Position numbers and translations under genes: made by a program. A DNA stretch of 64,000 bases from positions 60,326,001 to 60,390,000 of the forward strand of contig OZ231126.1 in the NCBI GenBank assembly GCA_965153355.1. Reading direction: 5' to 3'. The notes under the pieces are model-generated. The model did no database searches. It was not told the origin of the DNA and worked only from the letters and a program-made list of their open reading frames with translations. Below are positions 59,313 to 64,000 of this stretch, piece after piece; positions within the stretch are counted from its first letter, which is position 1, and every line of letters begins with the position of its first letter. This DNA is from Flaccisagitta enflata (taxonomy: Eukaryota > Chaetognatha > Sagittoidea > Aphragmophora).

Positions 59313-60405
59313 TAACTAAGACTGGAAGACATCACTGAACCATTCAATGAATGGTGGGACTCTTTAGAAGGATTGAGAAACATCACCATCCCAAGATGCA
59401 CCACAATCCCTGAATTTATACACCCAGACTGCAAAACAGACCTGATTGTAAGCTGTGATGCAAGTTTTGAAGGTTATGGTGTTGTCATCTACAAGCGAGA
59501 ATACTTTGAAGGTTGTGAAAAGGCCCATGTGTTCTTTGTCTTCACTAAGGCTCATGTGGTACCTTTGGCTATGCACAAAGGAAAAGTCCACAACCAAGAA
59601 TACCATGGAGATTCCATGCTCAGATTGGAATTAAATACGGCAAGACTTGCTGCCATTATCCGTGACAGCATTGTTCAACAATCTGGAGAACACTATGACA
59701 GGATCTTCATGTTCACTGACAGCGCCACTGTTCTGAAGTGGATCTATGGTCTTGACAAAAAGTTTTGCACTTTTCGCAAGATCAGACTACTGACAGAGGT
59801 CTCCGATTGGCGGCACATACCGTCCAAGCAGAACCCTGCTGATATTTGCTCCCACGGCCTTAGCGCTTATGATTCAGACTTACTCAAGTGGCAGTTCTTC
59901 CTGCATGGCCCACATTGGTTGACCATGCCAGAGGAGTTCTGGCCCCCAGTCTGGCCTAATGAACCCCAACCAATCACTGTCAATGTTGCTGCAATCAGCA
60001 CCCTTGCCAATGTCACCCTGAAAATGGGAGTGACAAACCCCAATGCCTATGCTGAGCTCAGGTCAAAAGTTTCCCTTCTGACCAGCCTCAACCCATACCT
60101 TGATGAAGATTTGGTATTGAGAGTTGGTTGCAGACTCCAAAATGCTGAGACAACCCCCTTCGATGCCAGATATCCCAAAATCTTACCCAAGGATGACTGC
60201 AATGTCAATGCACTCATCAGACACAAGCACTTTAAGGTGGGACACGCAAAAGTGAACCATACCTTCCATGCCATCAGATCCAAGTATTTCATTCTTGGTG
60301 GTAGAACCACAGTAAGCGGCGTACTCCGTTTCTGCGTCGTTTGCCAGAAACACGACAAAGCTCCCAGACCACAGGAAGAAGGTGACCTGTCCCCAAAAAG
60401 AGTTA
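59313..60405 (+). pseudogene. BEL/Pao polyprotein fragment: RNase H and integrase zinc-binding part
   Basis: An open frame from about 59316 to 60405. It shows the segment preceding RNase H, then an RNase H-like domain (CDAS near 59455, an ..LEL.. helix and TDS..VL.W near 59715). Next comes the Pao linker with IPSKQNPAD near 59818, then a HHCC integrase zinc finger (H..HFKVGHAKVNHTF, ..CVVC near 60335). The sequence stops before the integrase catalytic core, in a (GTT)4 run at 60405. With no long terminal repeats, no gag/protease/RT and no integrase core, it is a dead fragment. BEL/Pao elements normally encode one polyprotein of well over 1500 residues. Confidence 0.85.
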
Positions 60406-60442
60406 CCCTTGTTGTTGTTGTTGCCACATACATCTCTCTAAG

Positions 60443-61461
60443 GGCTTTTCGGCGATTTGTCTGCATTGAAAGAAGCACACGAAATTGTGTTCAACAATGC
60501 CGAAAACGATAATAAATTGTTGTCCGATGGAAAGAAGAAGGAAGAATCAAAGCTAAGTGGAGAGAAAAGAAGCGAGTCAGGAGATGAAGGAGGAGGTTCT
60601 GGAGGAGGGGAAGGAAGAGGAGGAAGATCAGGTAAGACGTTGGAAGAAGAGATGAAAGAAGCAACTTTGACAGGATAGAGCCAGAGATCAGAAGGAGTAA
60701 GAGAAGTAGGCACCGCCTTGCTGTTGAAAATGTGCTCAACAGTGTCGTTGTCCGTATTGCATCGTCGGCGAGTGGGCGAAGTGGCGGCGCACACTATTTT
60801 TCAGGGGGGTCATAAAAGTTGTGATTCTCAAATTTTCAAACACTGTCTAGCAATGAGCGGTTTTTTTCTAGGGAAAGTAGATATAAATTGTGCCTGGAAA
60901 ACAGTTTTATTTTTTCACCATTACTAATAGATTCATAGATAAAGATAGTTAAATATAAAAATGGTAATTTTTGACCTTTTCACAAAGAAGCTGAAAGAAA
61001 AAATATAAAATCGTAGAAAAACTAGGAGTTATGCATATGAATGAACTCAAAATACCCGGGCGCATATGTTTTACATGCCTGTCGGTCGGTCACGCTTTCA
61101 TTGAAGCAGACTCCGTTGGCCCTGTGTAGTGACATGGGGCTCGCCTTTCGGGCAATGTAAATCACCTAAAAGCTAGTCTTTTACCATATATAATGAGTCT
61201 GTCATCATGTCAATTAGTCTGTCAAACTTTCCACAAAATATTTATCATTTGCAAAATTCTTTTCAGCGCAATCGTTCTCCAAGGAGCCCGACCTCCAGAG
61301 TAAAATCAACATCAACGATGGTTTCAAAATTAAGCGGGAGAAGTCCGTCGGTCATCAACCCTTACTCCAAGATGTGAGCTTGAACTTTGACAGCATGATG
61401 GCAACATGGAGAAAGAAAACTAAACTGTGCCGATGCGTCAATTGTATATTCAAAGAGTGAC
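60443..61461 (+). CDS. Candidate two-exon end of an unrecognised gene
   Basis: Exon A is 60443-60631, after a CATCTCTCTAAG acceptor, ending before GGTAAGAC (GT at 60632). Exon B is 61268-61461, after a strong pyrimidine-rich TTCTTTTCAG acceptor, ending TGA. Exon A ends with one base of a codon and exon B supplies two, so the frame is kept. Exon A encodes LFGDLSALKEAHEIVFNNAE, a Lys/Glu/Ser stretch and a Gly-rich tail. Exon B encodes ININDGFKIKREKSVGHQPL..MMATWRKKTKLCRCVNCI near its end. I recognise no family; the C.C..C cluster could bind metal. Upstream exons, if any, would lie beyond the BEL/Pao fragment. An alternative donor (GATGTGAGC near 61372) is possible. The gene may be real, a relic or chance. 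Confidence 0.4.
60660..61267. other. Putative intron; nothing else seen
   Basis: Mostly AT-rich. Contains CTGTCGGTCGGTCACGC near 61080, an isolated trace of a HINE-like tetranucleotide tract. Confidence 0.4.
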
Positions 61462-61502
61462 TACATAAAACGTAAGCCGGTATGCATATAAACTAGTATG
61501 TA

Positions 61503-61722
61503 AGGCAAGGTTACAATATTGTCACGGACGGGTGGGCACTGGGCAGGGGCGTGCAACCACAGTACCTTGAATGGATATTTTCACTCTTTTTGTCTATCAT
61601 CACGGATGCACAGATTGACAGACGAATGGATTGAACAACGGACACATAGACAAACGGATCAATGGACCAACAGACCGAAAGACGCACAAAGCCTCTTATA
61701 GAGTCGTGAGTCCTTGACTTAA
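61503..61722 (+). mobile_element. HINE-like element, diverged
   Basis: GGCAAGGTTACAATATTGTC, ACGGACGGGTGGGCACTGGG, GGATCAATGGACCAACAGAC, and the end GAGTCGTGAGTCCTTGACTT plus AAAAAA. Confidence 0.65.
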
Positions 61723-61974
61723 AAAATCTCCATCTAACATGCTCAACAAAGCATCAATTTTTATAAGAAATTGCACCGTGGAAGTAGTTGTTTTAACGAT
61801 GCCTAGAATAGCTAGTTAAATGACAGGTACATTAAAATTGTTCAGACGAAAATACATGTTTCCTCTCAATTTCATGTTTGTGATTTTTACAGTGGCACCG
61901 CACAATAACGGACGTCAATGCATTTGTGAATTTTATTTATTGTAGGCAGATTTCTGTCTCTAAATTTTTAGTCG

Positions 61975-62197
61975 CCTGCTACGCAACTCTACACCCCGCT
62001 TTGTTGGTCCATTGGTCCGTCGGTCCATTGGTCCGTCGGTCCATTGGTCCGTCGGTCAGTCCATCTGTCACACTTCACTTTTTCTGTTTTTTTGGGGTCT
62101 TTGACCTCACTGCTCCTGCCCAAACAATCAGGTGACATCAAATATGGCCCCTGCCCACCCGCACGCAACTTCGATAGCCGTGTATCCAGCCTTGTTT
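61975..62197 (-). mobile_element. HINE-like element, AGTCGC subfamily
   Basis: On plus: TTTTT, AGTCGCCTGCTACGCAACT, a GGTCCATTGGTCCGTCGGTC tract, CACTGCTCCTGCCCAAACAA, subterminal CCCGCACGCAACTTCG, and the end GTGTATCCAGCCTTGTTT. It lies head-to-head with the next element. Confidence 0.8.
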
Positions 62198-62200
62198 AAA

Positions 62201-62333
62201 AAACAAGGCCGGATACACGGCCATCAGTTGCGGACGGGTGGGTTGGGGCGGCTATGCGCGTTTCCCACTTTTCGACTCGATGGTTACGGACGGACGGACG
62301 GACCGACCGACGGACAGAGCTGCGAGAGCCGAG

Positions 62334-62338
<5 letters not shown>
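62201..62338 (+). mobile_element. HINE-like element, AGTTGCGGAC subfamily, missing hairpin end
   Basis: AACAAGGCCGGATACACGGC, CAGTTGCGGACGGGTGGGTT, GGACGGACGGACCGACCGAC, then directly (GA)n at 62338-62392 where the hairpin would be. Confidence 0.75.
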
Positions 62339-62384
<46 letters not shown>

Positions 62385-62392
62385 GAGAGAGA
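62338..62392 (+). repeat. (GA)n microsatellite
   Basis: About 27 GA repeats with one GTGA interruption, followed by G/T-rich TTGTTTTGTTTTTTTG sequence to 62438. Confidence 0.95.
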
Positions 62393-62555
62393 GTTTTGTT
62401 GTTTTGTTTTTTTGTTTTTTTTTGTTTTGTTTTTTTGCTCAAAGCGCAACATCAAACGTACATTTTCCAATCAAGTGTAAAGACAAAAAAGAAACAATAG
62501 CAAAAGTAATGATTAAGAAGAAGCTAGCAGTCGCCCCTCTTTCCCGTCAATAATT

Positions 62556-64000
<1,445 letters not shown>

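Overview
The window looks like nuclear DNA of an invertebrate animal; I cannot name the species. The evidence is spliceosomal introns with GT/AG borders and consistent phase, an AATAAA signal behind one gene, an SLC16-like transporter, a betaine-homocysteine methyltransferase gene, a BEL/Pao retroelement relic (a metazoan group), and relics of Tc1/mariner, pogo-like and hAT-like DNA transposons. No bacterial gene organisation is present. Genes are sparse, and most of the 64 kb is mobile-element debris, minisatellites and very long microsatellites.

Layout. 1-3.3 kb is a diverged complex repeat containing a 1 kb inverted repeat. 3.5-12.8 kb is minisatellites, microsatellites and short elements with no supported gene. 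12.8-16.4 kb is a four-level nest of transposons. 16.4-17.3 kb holds a hAT-type MITE and a dead Tc1/mariner transposase. 18.4-26.4 kb is repeats. 26.6-28.65 kb, minus strand, is an intact single-exon monocarboxylate-transporter-like gene. 28.4-33.6 kb is a 2.6 kb tandem duplication that copied the start and upstream region of that gene. 33.6-38.1 kb is a satellite block interrupted by a TA-flanked MITE. 38.8-53.7 kb is more nested elements and simple repeats, including a possible 4.6 kb TA element. 54.8-57.3 kb holds 21 bp and 11 bp minisatellites. 57.3-60.4 kb is a BEL/Pao fragment split by a 1.9 kb hAT-like insertion. 60.4-61.5 kb holds two phase-matched candidate exons of an unrecognised gene. 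62.6-64 kb, minus strand, is the 3' end of BHMT, whose last intron is almost pure CAA/CAC.

The most striking system is a dispersed element family with about 20 copies or fragments. One end reads ACAAGGCCGGATACACGG; the other has a (GACC/GACG)n tract, a short hairpin and AAAAA. A 10 bp motif near the first end is the inverted repeat of the terminal hairpin arm, and it changes together with that hairpin in at least five subfamilies. The interior is often a different minisatellite in each copy. This resembles non-autonomous Helentron-type elements (HINEs, bivalve pearl elements, DINE-1) and is called HINE-like below; that assignment is inference. A second, unrelated family has long inverted ends and a roughly 20 bp minisatellite core (foldback-like, FB).

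The genes show no evident functional link. BHMT belongs to one-carbon/methionine metabolism and the transporter to solute transport; they are separate loci in a repeat-rich stretch.
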